DNA from: UBA5359 sp028699365 [NCBI: bacterium]
Lineage (GTDB): Bacteria; UBP13; UBA5359
Assembly (NCBI GenBank): GCA_028699365.1
Contig: JAQVUQ010000198.1
Span: 1-5,645 of the forward strand
Length of the DNA stretch: 5,645 nucleotides
Direction of reading: 5' to 3'
Part shown: positions 1 to 5,385 of the stretch, piece by piece
Layout: the number at the start of each line of letters is the position of its first letter
Numbering within the stretch: the first letter of the stretch is position 1
Made by a program: the position numbers and the translations under genes
The notes under the pieces: generated by a model
Told to the model about the DNA's origin: nothing
The model's database searches: none
What the model saw: the letters and a program-made list of their open reading frames with translations, nothing else

Positions 1-76
1 CCTCTGCTCGCTGGCAGTAAGAATAGATAGTCGGACGGACTCCTAGCCATTCTCCTAAAATCTCCCTTCTAATACA

Positions 77-93
77 TGTGGTGTTCCACCACA
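77..93 (-). terminator. Hairpin just after the UroD-like gene; weak terminator candidate
   Basis: A perfect 7-bp stem (tgtggtg / caccaca) with a 3-nt loop begins a few bases past the stop codon of the minus-strand UroD-like gene. The place fits transcript termination or 3'-end protection. No run of T follows it on the minus strand, so it is not a canonical intrinsic terminator. Seen: the stem. Inferred: any role. Confidence 0.3.
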
Positions 94-98
94 GACAG

Positions 99-1235
99 TT
101 ATCCAAGCGCCGTAAACACCTCATCCAGCCGGCGATGCAAATCCCTGATCATCGGCCTGTCCTTCTTTCGCCAGAATACTCCGGTAAAGAAGAAGAGCAG
201 ACGGCGATTCTTCTTGTAAAGCTCCAGGTTATCGGCCATGATCCGGGATGCCTCATCCTGATCCTCGGGCAATTCTTCACCGATAGTCAGCACAACCGGG
301 CGATCCCCAATCATATCGAAGGCCGTTTTCCCGGAGACAACCGGCGCCGCCATCTGATGCAACATCGTCCCTGCGTCCGTAGCTACCACCGGCAGATTAT
401 CAAGTGTAGCCCGGAAGACATGCAATCCGCTGCACACATGGATCCTGACATGGCCGAAGTGTTCGGCTATCTTGCGATCATAAGGGAGAATATGTTCCCT
501 GTAGAACCCTTCGGAAACCATATTGACCGAGCATTCGGCAATACGCGGGACCCTGTCGAGCGGACGCAATCTGTCCAGTCCGATCCATGCCGTCAGGTTC
601 TCCCGCATCGCGATCCAGAAGTCGGTAATCCGCTCCATCAGGAGCCGGTAGTCGTCGGGGTCGGTTAAGGGTGCGGTGAAAGCATCATTGCCTACCATAG
701 CATGAATGAGGTTGAACGGTCCCTGCATATCAGGTGGATCGATTTTGAAAGATGCCGGAGTCAGCGATTTTATCAGGTCGATACTCTCCCTGATAACGGG
801 GAGCAAACCGGAGGTTTCAGGATCAGGAGGAGAATCGTTAAGCATATCGGCCATTGTACGAGTATAGGCCGGTGCGCCGCGGTCTTCACTCAGCGGGAAA
901 CCGAAGCAGGGGATGAGATCTGCCGGAGAACAGACACCCTCGGGCCGGATAACTTTGTATACCGGGTTCAGCATATCCAGCGGTGCAAGCGACCTGACGA
1001 TCTTCTCACATATTCTGCCCTCCGCATCATCTGCGAAGCGCCTTTCCGGTAAAGAAAAAAATGGTACGGCAACCGTCGTGTCGAAGGGATCGCCAAAATG
1101 ATTAAGACAAAGGGCGGGGTAGCGCCTTGCGCTACCCGCCCATGCAGCCTCCTCCGCAACTGATCCATCCCGCTCCGGATTAGCTGCCATTGTCTCTTCA
1201 AAATACTCAAGAACGTCTCTGATATTAGTAAGCAT
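99..1235 (-). CDS. Uroporphyrinogen decarboxylase (UroD/MtaA)-superfamily protein, probable corrinoid or methyl-transfer type
   Basis: A 378-residue protein of the UroD-like superfamily, which holds haem-pathway uroporphyrinogen decarboxylases and the zinc-dependent methylcobamide:thiol methyltransferases of anaerobes. Support comes from family-like segments: a DMQGPFNLIHAMVGND stretch (about 169-184), a LTDPDDYRLLMERITDFWI stretch (about 190-208), and SEGFYREHILPYDRKIAEHFG followed by RIHVCSG. The His266 and Cys268 pair matches the H-x-C zinc-ligand motif of the methyltransferase branch. The third Cys ligand usual near the C-terminus is not seen; the region reads LLFFFTGVFW. ATG at 1235 is preferred because GGAAG lies 5 nt upstream; GTG at 1247 would add four residues. 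The first ~32 residues resemble the start of an AMP-binding enzyme, and a strong hairpin overlaps codons 32-42. The substrate cannot be told. The gene is transcribed away from the IS3 element, whose end is 96 bp upstream. No partner corrinoid protein is in view. Confidence 0.8.
   Translation of the reverse strand: MLTNIRDVLEYFEETMAANPERDGSVAEEAAWAGSARRYPALCLNHFGDPFDTTVAVPFFSLPERRFADDAEGRICEKIVRSLAPLDMLNPVYKVIRPEGVCSPADLIPCFGFPLSEDRGAPAYTRTMADMLNDSPPDPETSGLLPVIRESIDLIKSLTPASFKIDPPDMQGPFNLIHAMVGNDAFTAPLTDPDDYRLLMERITDFWIAMRENLTAWIGLDRLRPLDRVPRIAECSVNMVSEGFYREHILPYDRKIAEHFGHVRIHVCSGLHVFRATLDNLPVVATDAGTMLHQMAAPVVSGKTAFDMIGDRPVVLTIGEELPEDQDEASRIMADNLELYKKNRRLLFFFTGVFWRKKDRPMIRDLHRRLDEVFTALG
1112..1141. 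repeat. Strong palindrome inside the UroD-like gene
   Basis: A GC-rich inverted repeat: 14-nt left arm (1112-1125), 3-nt loop, 13-nt right arm (1129-1141), complementary throughout except for one bulged G. It encodes residues 32-42 of the UroD-like protein. Such a stem is unusual inside a coding region and may be an inserted palindromic (REP-like) unit kept in frame. It lies where the protein changes from AMP-binding-like to UroD-like sequence. The structure is seen directly; its origin is inferred. Confidence 0.6.
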
Positions 1236-1275
1236 TGTATCTTCCACAACTCTCTCTGCCTTTATACTATTTGCC

Positions 1276-1302
1276 GCTTTGTCAGTATGACTTGAACAAA
1301 GC
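1276..1302. promoter_or_regulatory. Short inverted repeat upstream of the UroD-like gene; possible operator
   Basis: Perfect 7-bp arms gctttgt (1276-1282) and acaaagc (1296-1302) are separated by 13 bp, about 40-70 bp upstream of the UroD-like start. The size and place fit a dimeric regulator site. A TATAAA-like minus-strand element lies between it and the gene, but no good -35 box is at proper spacing. Only the repeat itself is certain. Confidence 0.22.
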
Positions 1303-1331
1303 GCCGACTTCGGTTGGACTGAGCGCTATGG

Positions 1332-1386
1332 TGTACCCCATATTCAGTACAACGGAAAGGTAAAAATAAGGTGGTTTTTTGTGCCG
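1332..1386 (+). repeat. IS3 terminal inverted repeat, orfB-distal end
   Basis: Begins tgtacccca and continues with att, then aaggtggt and gtgccgg. The same blocks in the same order occur in the complement of the other end (2709-2758). The match is imperfect and needs small gaps. One further base outside each end (1331 and 2759) also pairs, so the exact terminus is uncertain by 1 bp. Confidence 0.75.
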
Positions 1387-1425
1387 GAGGTGATGCCCGA
1401 TGACGGGCTACTTACCGATTGTTTG

Positions 1426-1554
1426 TTCCGGCTCTCTACCCATACTTTAGCATCATATCCTGAGCTGTCAAGGCTGAGATGATCTGCCGAAGCAGCCTGC
1501 CGCCTTGACAGCGGTGAAGGATATTATGCTATCCTCTCCGGGATAGAGCCGGAA
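1426..1554. repeat. Large imperfect palindrome in the IS3 tail
   Basis: Two ~49-nt arms fold on each other around a 27-nt loop (1475-1501). Paired blocks from outside in are 1426-1434 with 1546-1554 (9 of 9), 1439-1441 with 1540-1542, 1448-1461 with 1518-1531 (13 of 14), and 1464-1474 with 1502-1512 (11 of 11). The loop holds a small ctgc/gcag hairpin. It lies between the orfB stop and the terminal repeat. It may be a nested nonautonomous palindromic element, a structured 3' untranslated region, or a transcription barrier. It has no coding content. Confidence 0.7.
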
Positions 1555-1575
1555 TACCTCCTGAACCTGCCTTAT

Positions 1576-2334
1576 TCACTTTTCAAAGTACACTGCCGCA
1601 GGGGTCCTGTAACCCAGTGACTGATGCGACCTCTCTTGGTTATAGAAACTGAAATATGCCTTCAGTCCCTGAGCGGCTTCTCTCATGCTGCCATAATCAT
1701 TCAGATAGACGTTCTCATACTTGACCGTGCGCCATAACCTCTCTACGAAGATGTTATCCAGTGCCCGTCCCCGCCCATCCATGCTGATCCTGATGCCTTC
1801 ATCCTTCAATCGCCCGGTATAGTCCAGGCTGGTGAACTGTGAGCCCTGATCGCTGTTGAATATCTCCGGCCGGCTTATCATCAAGGCATCTGCAAGGGCT
1901 TCCAGACAGAAGCTTGCCTCCAGAGTGTTGGATAACGTCCAGGACAGCACGTAACGGCTGAACCAGTCTATTATCGCTACCAGATAGGCAAATCCTCCCC
2001 GCAGCCGCAGATACGTTATATCCGTACTCCATACCTGATCAGTCCGCGCTATCACTACGTTCTTCAGCAGATACGGGTATATCTGTGCCCCTTCTGCCGG
2101 CTGACTGAGTCTGGGTTTGGGATAGATTGCCTCCAATCCCATCTTACGCATCAGGCGTCCTACACGCTTGTGATTGACCTCATACCCAAGCTTCTGCAGG
2201 TAGTCCGTCATCTTCCTGATACCGTAAAACGGTGTCCTGGTATATTGCTCATCAAGAAGGTTCATCAACTCAAGGTTGAGGGTGCTCTCCTGTGCCGGCT
2301 GATAATACCAGCTTGAGCGCGATAGCCCAATCAA
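1576..2334 (-). CDS. IS3-family transposase OrfB, DDE integrase domain
   Basis: The catalytic half of an IS3-family transposase, which cuts and joins the element's ends. Numbering from the TTG at 2334 (252 aa): an HTH_21-like region at about 25-70, then an rve integrase core with Asp105 (in WSTDITY), Asp162 (in NSDQGSQF) and Glu198 (in NIFVERLWRTVKYE). The last two are 36 apart, the D-D-35-E spacing of the family. The C-terminal YNQERSHQSLGYRTPAAVY motif is also typical. The frame stays open upstream through the A9 run to a stop near 2434, with no ATG or GTG, so the protein is probably made as an OrfAB fusion and the TTG is only a nominal start. The catalytic triad is complete and no internal stop is seen. 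Confidence 0.92.
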   Translation of the reverse strand: MIGLSRSSWYYQPAQESTLNLELMNLLDEQYTRTPFYGIRKMTDYLQKLGYEVNHKRVGRLMRKMGLEAIYPKPRLSQPAEGAQIYPYLLKNVVIARTDQVWSTDITYLRLRGGFAYLVAIIDWFSRYVLSWTLSNTLEASFCLEALADALMISRPEIFNSDQGSQFTSLDYTGRLKDEGIRISMDGRGRALDNIFVERLWRTVKYENVYLNDYGSMREAAQGLKAYFSFYNQERSHQSLGYRTPAAVYFEK

Positions 2335-2395
2335 CTCACACTGCCTGGCTATACTGATTATCTCACTATCAGGTTCTACCAGCAGCCGCTTCTCG

Positions 2396-2686
2396 TTACT
2401 CCCCCAGTCCGGATTTTTTTTTAAGCCAGTCCAATTCTACTTTCAACTGGCCGATTTGCTGATACAGGGTGGCTTTCAATGTTTCTTCTGCGGTATCCCG
2501 ATCCCGGTTCGGCTCAGTGAATATCCGTGACGACTCCTCTTTCAGTTGCTTCTTCCATTTCCCTACCAGATTGGGGTGAACTCCATACTGGCCGGCGATC
2601 TCGTTAACCGTCTTCTGCTCCTTGATTGCTTCCAGCGCCACCCTGGCTTTTAATTCTGCGTTGTATCGTTTCCGCTGTGTCCCCAT
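2396..2686 (-). CDS. IS3-family transposase OrfA, helix-turn-helix protein
   Basis: A 96-residue DNA-binding half of the transposase, recognising the terminal repeats. It has a basic N-terminus (KRYNAELKARVALEAIKEQK), an HTH at about residues 22-45 (TVNEIAGQYGVHPNLVGKWK), and a leucine-zipper-like helix at about 64-88 (YQQIGQLKVELDWLKKK). Length and order are normal for IS3 OrfA. The ATG at 2686 has a strong SD (cggagga, about 5 nt upstream) and a TATAAT box about 35 nt upstream. The C-terminal Lys codons are the A9 run at which recoding into orfB is expected. Confidence 0.92.
   Translation of the reverse strand: MGTQRKRYNAELKARVALEAIKEQKTVNEIAGQYGVHPNLVGKWKKQLKEESSRIFTEPNRDRDTAEETLKATLYQQIGQLKVELDWLKKKSGLGE
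2414..2422 (-). promoter_or_regulatory. A9 slippery run for OrfA-OrfB recoding
   Basis: Nine A residues on the minus strand (T9 on plus) encode the Lys-Lys-Lys near the end of OrfA, inside the region where the orfA and orfB frames are both open. IS3 elements make their transposase by slippage at such A runs. Here orfB lies in the +1 (equivalent to -2) frame relative to orfA; the -1 frame reaches a TAG about 40 nt later. Loss of one A in the transcript, or a -2 slip, would give the fusion. Confidence 0.6.
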
Positions 2687-2708
2687 CTTTTCCTCCGTTT
2701 TTCTTCTT

Positions 2709-2758
2709 CGGCACAGCCATTATACCACCTTAACTACCTGTCCGAATTTTGGGGTACA
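2709..2758 (-). repeat. IS3 terminal inverted repeat, orfA-proximal end
   Basis: On the minus strand this end starts tgtacccca, followed by aaattcgg, then aaggtggt and tgtgccg, matching the blocks at 1332-1386. It overlaps the transposase promoter, as is common in IS3 elements. Confidence 0.75.
2719..2746 (-). promoter_or_regulatory. Promoter of the IS3 transposase
   Basis: A perfect TATAAT -10 box (complement of 2719-2724) lies about 35 nt before the orfA start. A weak -35 candidate, TTCGGA, is 16 bp further upstream and matches the consensus at only three positions. It sits inside the terminal repeat, so OrfA binding to the end could repress it. Confidence 0.5.
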
Positions 2759-3540
2759 CTATAATAGATATTATTCAACCTGCTGTTTCAAGAGTAATAG
2801 ATATTTTACGTGCGACATATGGGCAATATTGGTTGCGTGAATTTGAAAAATGGGATAGTCGGGAAAACTCATTAGGAAGTTATTGTAGTTCGTATCTCCA
2901 AATGAAGTGGAGCTTGGACGACGGAGCGCATTGGAAAGATTTTATTCCAGGAGAAAAAATTATATATGGCATAGCAGTATTACATACCGATTACTCTGAA
3001 TATCTCGATTACAATGATTGGCTAGAGCTGCAAAAGTTAATTGATGATAAATATGAACCGTCTCTGGCAACACATTTGGTTGCTCAAGCAAATAACCTTA
3101 TGGAGCATTGCAACTTTGAATTTGCACTTGTTACGGCTGTTACGGCTTTTGAAATTGCAGTTGAGGAATACTTACGTAAAGCGTGGGAAGATAAGGGGGC
3201 GAACGAGGAAATATCATCTCTGATATCTGCAATTAATAAATTAAGTCTTATAAATAAAGTTGATTTGATCTGCGTTTCTTTAAATGATGTTTCACTTGAT
3301 TGTATAGAGCATGCAAAGAAAGCTATCAGTAAAAGGAATAAAGTAGTACATGAAGGATTAAGATTACCTCGAACAACGGATACTAAGGATAAGCTTAGAG
3401 GCTTAATATCAGTTATCGATGCATTATTGGGTTTGCCTAAACTACGGCACCCATTAGCAAATGCCGGTAATGCGATAGGGCTACCTAAACAATGGAAGGG
3501 CAAGAAGCTTTCTTTGCCGCCGACAAGTGGCTCAACATAG
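2759..3540 (+). pseudogene. 5'-truncated HEPN-domain-like protein, cut by the IS3 element
   Basis: About 260 codons are open from inside the IS3 terminal repeat to a TAG at 3540. The only start near the 5' end is a TTG within the IS repeat with no SD, and the first in-frame ATG is at 2902, so the native start and N-terminus appear lost. Counting from the TTG at 2749, residues ~105-225 look like a helical HEPN fold: an AxxLxxHCNFEFALVTAVTAFEIAVEEYL helix pair, then KKAISKRNKVVHEG with Arg196 and His201. This is the R-x4-H motif that forms the active site in HEPN ribonucleases; many non-catalytic HEPN proteins also keep it. The region before (YGQYWLREFEKWDSRENSLGS) is not recognised. The gene is visibly richer in A and T (ATA, TTA, AAA codons) than its neighbours, suggesting transfer. 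It may be part of a defence or toxin locus whose partners are lost or outside the window. The HEPN call is by motif and pattern only. Confidence 0.55.
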
Positions 3541-3703
3541 TGACAGTTGGCTGGCTGGCTTTTTTGGCATGCAACCAGCATGCGACTACCTGTCAAAACA
3601 TGACGAAAAAGCGTATCTCTGTCATGGGATTCACCCCCCCCAAACGCTGTAATAATGCGGGTTTGGCAGCTTACGTCACTAGGTGTCGCTTCTTTGCTCA
3701 TGT
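3541..3703. other. Palindrome-rich noncoding end of the putative island
   Basis: No credible gene. It holds several inverted repeats: tgacag (3541-3546) with ctgtca (3590-3595), two gcatgc palindromes 11 bp apart (3567-3572 and 3578-3583), and ccaaac with gtttgg near 3640-3667. A ggctggctggc run precedes T6. Clustered short repeats beside an attachment site could be arm-type binding sites for an integrase or excisionase, but no integrase gene is in the window. Confidence 0.4.
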
Positions 3704-3756
3704 TTTAGGATCTGGTGCCGAAAGGTGTGGAGGTTCAAACCCTCCCTTCCCCACCA
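3704..3756 (+). other. 3' fragment of tRNA-Leu(TAG), probable attachment site of an integrated element
   Basis: Sequence from the anticodon loop to the 3' end of a class II leucine tRNA: loop tttagga (3704-3710, anticodon TAG at 3706-3708), anticodon-stem 3' strand tctgg, a variable arm of about 13 nt (tgccgaaaggtgt), a T arm ggagg-ttcaaac-cctcc (3729-3745) with a consensus TTCRANY loop, acceptor strand cttcccc, discriminator A and encoded CCA (3754-3756). Upstream there is no D arm, no anticodon-stem partner (ccaga) and no 5' acceptor strand (ggggaag), so it is not a working gene. Break points at the anticodon loop are typical of tyrosine-recombinase integration into tRNA genes. The orientation places the element to the left and the old chromosome to the right. 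Confidence 0.75.
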
Positions 3757-3774
3757 CAGTGTTTATGCGGATTT

Positions 3775-3800
3775 CGGGTTTTTGGCCGGAGCCCGTTTTT
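3775..3800 (+). terminator. Intrinsic terminator downstream of the tRNA fragment
   Basis: Stem cgggtt (3775-3780) pairs with agcccg (3790-3795), including one G-T pair, around a 9-nt loop, and five T follow directly. It lies 19 nt past the CCA end, where a tRNA gene terminator belongs. It was probably left from the original tRNA-Leu transcription unit. Confidence 0.5.
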
Positions 3801-3967
3801 ATTTCAGGAAACAACCTGTAGACAATTGTAATGTCAAATTAATCTGTTGCTGTAACGAAGTTCCTCTACCAAACGTATAAATAACAAAGGCTTGTTCTGT
3901 AAGGTTAACATGTGCCCAATATAAAAGTGAAAGAAGTAACATATATAAAAGGCGGAGAGGTGATAAG

Positions 3968-5209
3968 ATGATAAGATATAAATGGACCCTTCTGATATTC
4001 ATGACGGTACTGTTACACACTACTACTTCCGATGCCAAACTTTCCGTTTTACACTATGCCGCAAGATCAGGCACTCCGACAGAAGTTAAGATGTTGTTGG
4101 AGAAGGGACTAGATGTTAATGCAAAGGACGATAACGGCATGACACCCCTACACTGGGCATCTGACCGGTGTGAAGCTGATGCCGCCAAGCTGCTGTTGGA
4201 TAAAGGGGCTGATGTAAATGCGAGGGCCAATGACGGTAGGACGCCGTTGCATGTGGCAGCTCAATTGGGTTGCATTGATACAATAAATCTTCTGCTGGAT
4301 AGCGGTGCTGATATAAGTGCAAGGGACAAGAACGGCAAGATGCCGTTACATGCGGCGGCACTTATAGTCGGTACAGATGTAGTGAAGTTGCTGTTGGACA
4401 GAGGCGCCGACATAAATGCAAAGGATAATTATGGCTATACGTTGCTATATATAGCGACTTATTGGCGAGAGCCTAAGATTGTCAGTTTGTTGCTGGGTAG
4501 AGGTGCTGATGTCAATATAAAGGCTAATAACGGTTTTACACCGCTTTACCAGGCGGTAATGCGTAACCATACCGACATTATAAAAATGTTGCTGGATAAG
4601 GGATCTGATGTGAACGCAAAGGATAATGACGGCCAAACCCCGTTGTATTCAGCGATTTTTGGGAGGCATACTAATATAACCAAACTGCTGCTGGATAAGG
4701 GCGCTGATATTAATGTGAATGACAAACGAGGCATAACACCGCTATTGATGGCCGCTTTTCAGAGTTCCGCTGAGATAGTCAAAATGTTGCTGGATAGAGG
4801 TGCCGATGTCAATACAAAGGTCGATAATGGCAAAACGCCGTTGCATATGGCGGCATGGAACGGCCATGCCGAGGTAGCCAAGTTGTTGCTGGCCGGCGGT
4901 GCCGATGCCAATGCAAAGGACGTGGACGATGATACTCCGCTGCACTGTGCGGTCTATTGGCGTCATACGGAGATAGTCAAGCTGCTGCTGGGTAAGGACG
5001 CTGATGTTAAGGCAAAGAATAAGAACGGCTATACGCCGTTGCATATGGCTGCATGGAAGGGACATACGGAGGCGGTTAAGTTGCTGATTGATAAAGGTGC
5101 TGATGTAAATGCAAAGACCAATAAGGGCAAGACGCCTCTTTACGTGGCTATTGAGAACAAGCGAACCAAGACAGCCGCTTTGCTGCGCCGGTACGGCGCA
5201 AAAGAATAA
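3968..5209 (+). CDS. Secreted ankyrin-repeat protein (12 repeats)
   Basis: A 413-residue protein. Residues 1-23 form a Sec signal peptide: basic MIRYK, hydrophobic WTLLIFMTVLL, and a TTSDA cleavage site with no lipobox Cys. The rest is ankyrin repeats: eleven full 33-residue units from residue 25 to 387 with no insertion or deletion, and a 26-residue C-terminal cap (388-413) ending in LLRRYGAKE. The consensus xTPLHxAA...LLLDKGADVNAKDNNG is strong in nearly all. Such arrays form elongated solenoids that bind proteins, and export implies action in the periplasm or outside the cell. The start is supported by an SD (gagaggtg, about 5 nt before ATG 3968). The nearest gene upstream ends before the tRNA fragment, so it likely has its own AT-rich promoter in 3801-3960, though no consensus boxes stand out. 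The partner is unknown, and no catalytic domain is present. Confidence 0.92.
   Translation: MIRYKWTLLIFMTVLLHTTTSDAKLSVLHYAARSGTPTEVKMLLEKGLDVNAKDDNGMTPLHWASDRCEADAAKLLLDKGADVNARANDGRTPLHVAAQLGCIDTINLLLDSGADISARDKNGKMPLHAAALIVGTDVVKLLLDRGADINAKDNYGYTLLYIATYWREPKIVSLLLGRGADVNIKANNGFTPLYQAVMRNHTDIIKMLLDKGSDVNAKDNDGQTPLYSAIFGRHTNITKLLLDKGADINVNDKRGITPLLMAAFQSSAEIVKMLLDRGADVNTKVDNGKTPLHMAAWNGHAEVAKLLLAGGADANAKDVDDDTPLHCAVYWRHTEIVKLLLGKDADVKAKNKNGYTPLHMAAWKGHTEAVKLLIDKGADVNAKTNKGKTPLYVAIENKRTKTAALLRRYGAKE
4040..5206 (+). repeat. Tandem 99-bp ankyrin repeat array
   Basis: Twelve in-frame units of 99 bp (the last 78 bp), coding for ankyrin repeats. The protein motif is conserved, but the DNA of neighbouring units differs at many synonymous sites, so the array is old rather than freshly duplicated. 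Units 8, 9 and 11 look most alike (KTPLHMAAW / YTPLHMAAW). Confidence 0.85.
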
Positions 5210-5276
5210 GCACATAATCAACTTGCGACATACATGCCTGCCGCAATCCCTCCGGAGGTCTGTATACAGCGTAGAA

Positions 5277-5363
5277 ATGTTTTTTGCTGGAGTGCTAGCC
5301 ATTAGCATGGGAATTATGTTCTTATTGGGTGGCAACATACTCGTTGGTGCGCCGGTGAACTGA
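5277..5363 (+). CDS. Possible 28-aa hydrophobic membrane peptide
   Basis: ORF starting MFFAGVLAISMGIMFLLGGN, with one predicted membrane segment covering most of its length. No known family is recognised. The start is doubtful: a ggaggt lies about 18 nt upstream, too far for a normal SD, and the frame stays open upstream without a better start. It lies 67 bp after the ankyrin gene and 22 bp before a second tiny membrane ORF in the same direction, so the two may form a pair. It could equally be a chance ORF. Confidence 0.3.
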   Translation: MFFAGVLAISMGIMFLLGGNILVGAPVN

Positions 5364-5385
5364 TTTGTAACGGAGGTGTGATATT

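Larger units (their letters stand above)
1332..2758 (-). mobile_element. IS3-family insertion sequence, about 1.43 kb
   Basis: The element reads on the minus strand: promoter, orfA, A9 slippery run, orfB with a DDE catalytic domain, then a noncoding tail. Its ends match as inverted repeats with the IS3-like TG...CA form: tgtacccca at 1332-1340 and its complement at 2750-2758, with weaker similarity continuing inward for about 50 bp (aaggtggt and tgtgccg recur in both). The tail after orfB is about 240 bp, longer than usual, and holds a large palindrome. No clean target duplication flanks it. On its right it abuts the 5'-truncated HEPN-like gene. Open questions are whether both ends are intact and whether the element can still move. 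Confidence 0.88.

Noticed and set aside
1-50. Minus-strand ATG at 50 opening a frame to the left edge (MARSPSDYLFLLPASR)
   Set aside because: Only 16 codons are visible; the aggag is almost touching the ATG, and no family can be recognised. It may be the next gene of an operon, but that cannot be supported.
78-668. Plus-strand ORF of 196 codons
   Set aside because: It lies fully antisense to the UroD-like gene, with Pro/His/Arg-rich shadow composition and no domain.
1395-1408. gcccg/cgggc hairpin in the IS tail as an intrinsic terminator
   Set aside because: Only 5 bp, and no T run follows on either strand.
1326-2762. ctat on both sides of the IS as a target duplication
   Set aside because: On the left it is separated from the terminal repeat by two bases, while on the right it is adjacent, so the copies do not fit symmetric element ends.
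3084-3701. Minus-strand ORF of 205 codons opposite the HEPN-like gene
   Set aside because: No recognisable domain; the plus strand has the motif-bearing protein, and the ORF runs from the noncoding att region into it.
3640-3756. A complete tRNA-Leu gene
   Set aside because: No D arm, no 5' acceptor strand and no partner for the anticodon stem occur upstream of the anticodon loop.
3492-3821. Plus-strand ORF crossing the end of the HEPN-like gene and the tRNA fragment
   Set aside because: It reads through a tRNA sequence and a palindromic noncoding region; no SD and no domain.
4040-5206. Regular 99-bp spacing as a CRISPR or noncoding tandem array
   Set aside because: The period is exactly 33 codons with conserved ankyrin residues and divergent DNA; it is protein-coding repetition.
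4742-5338. Minus-strand ORF of 198 codons
   Set aside because: It is the shadow of the ankyrin repeat array; its own periodic pattern comes from the 99-bp repeats.
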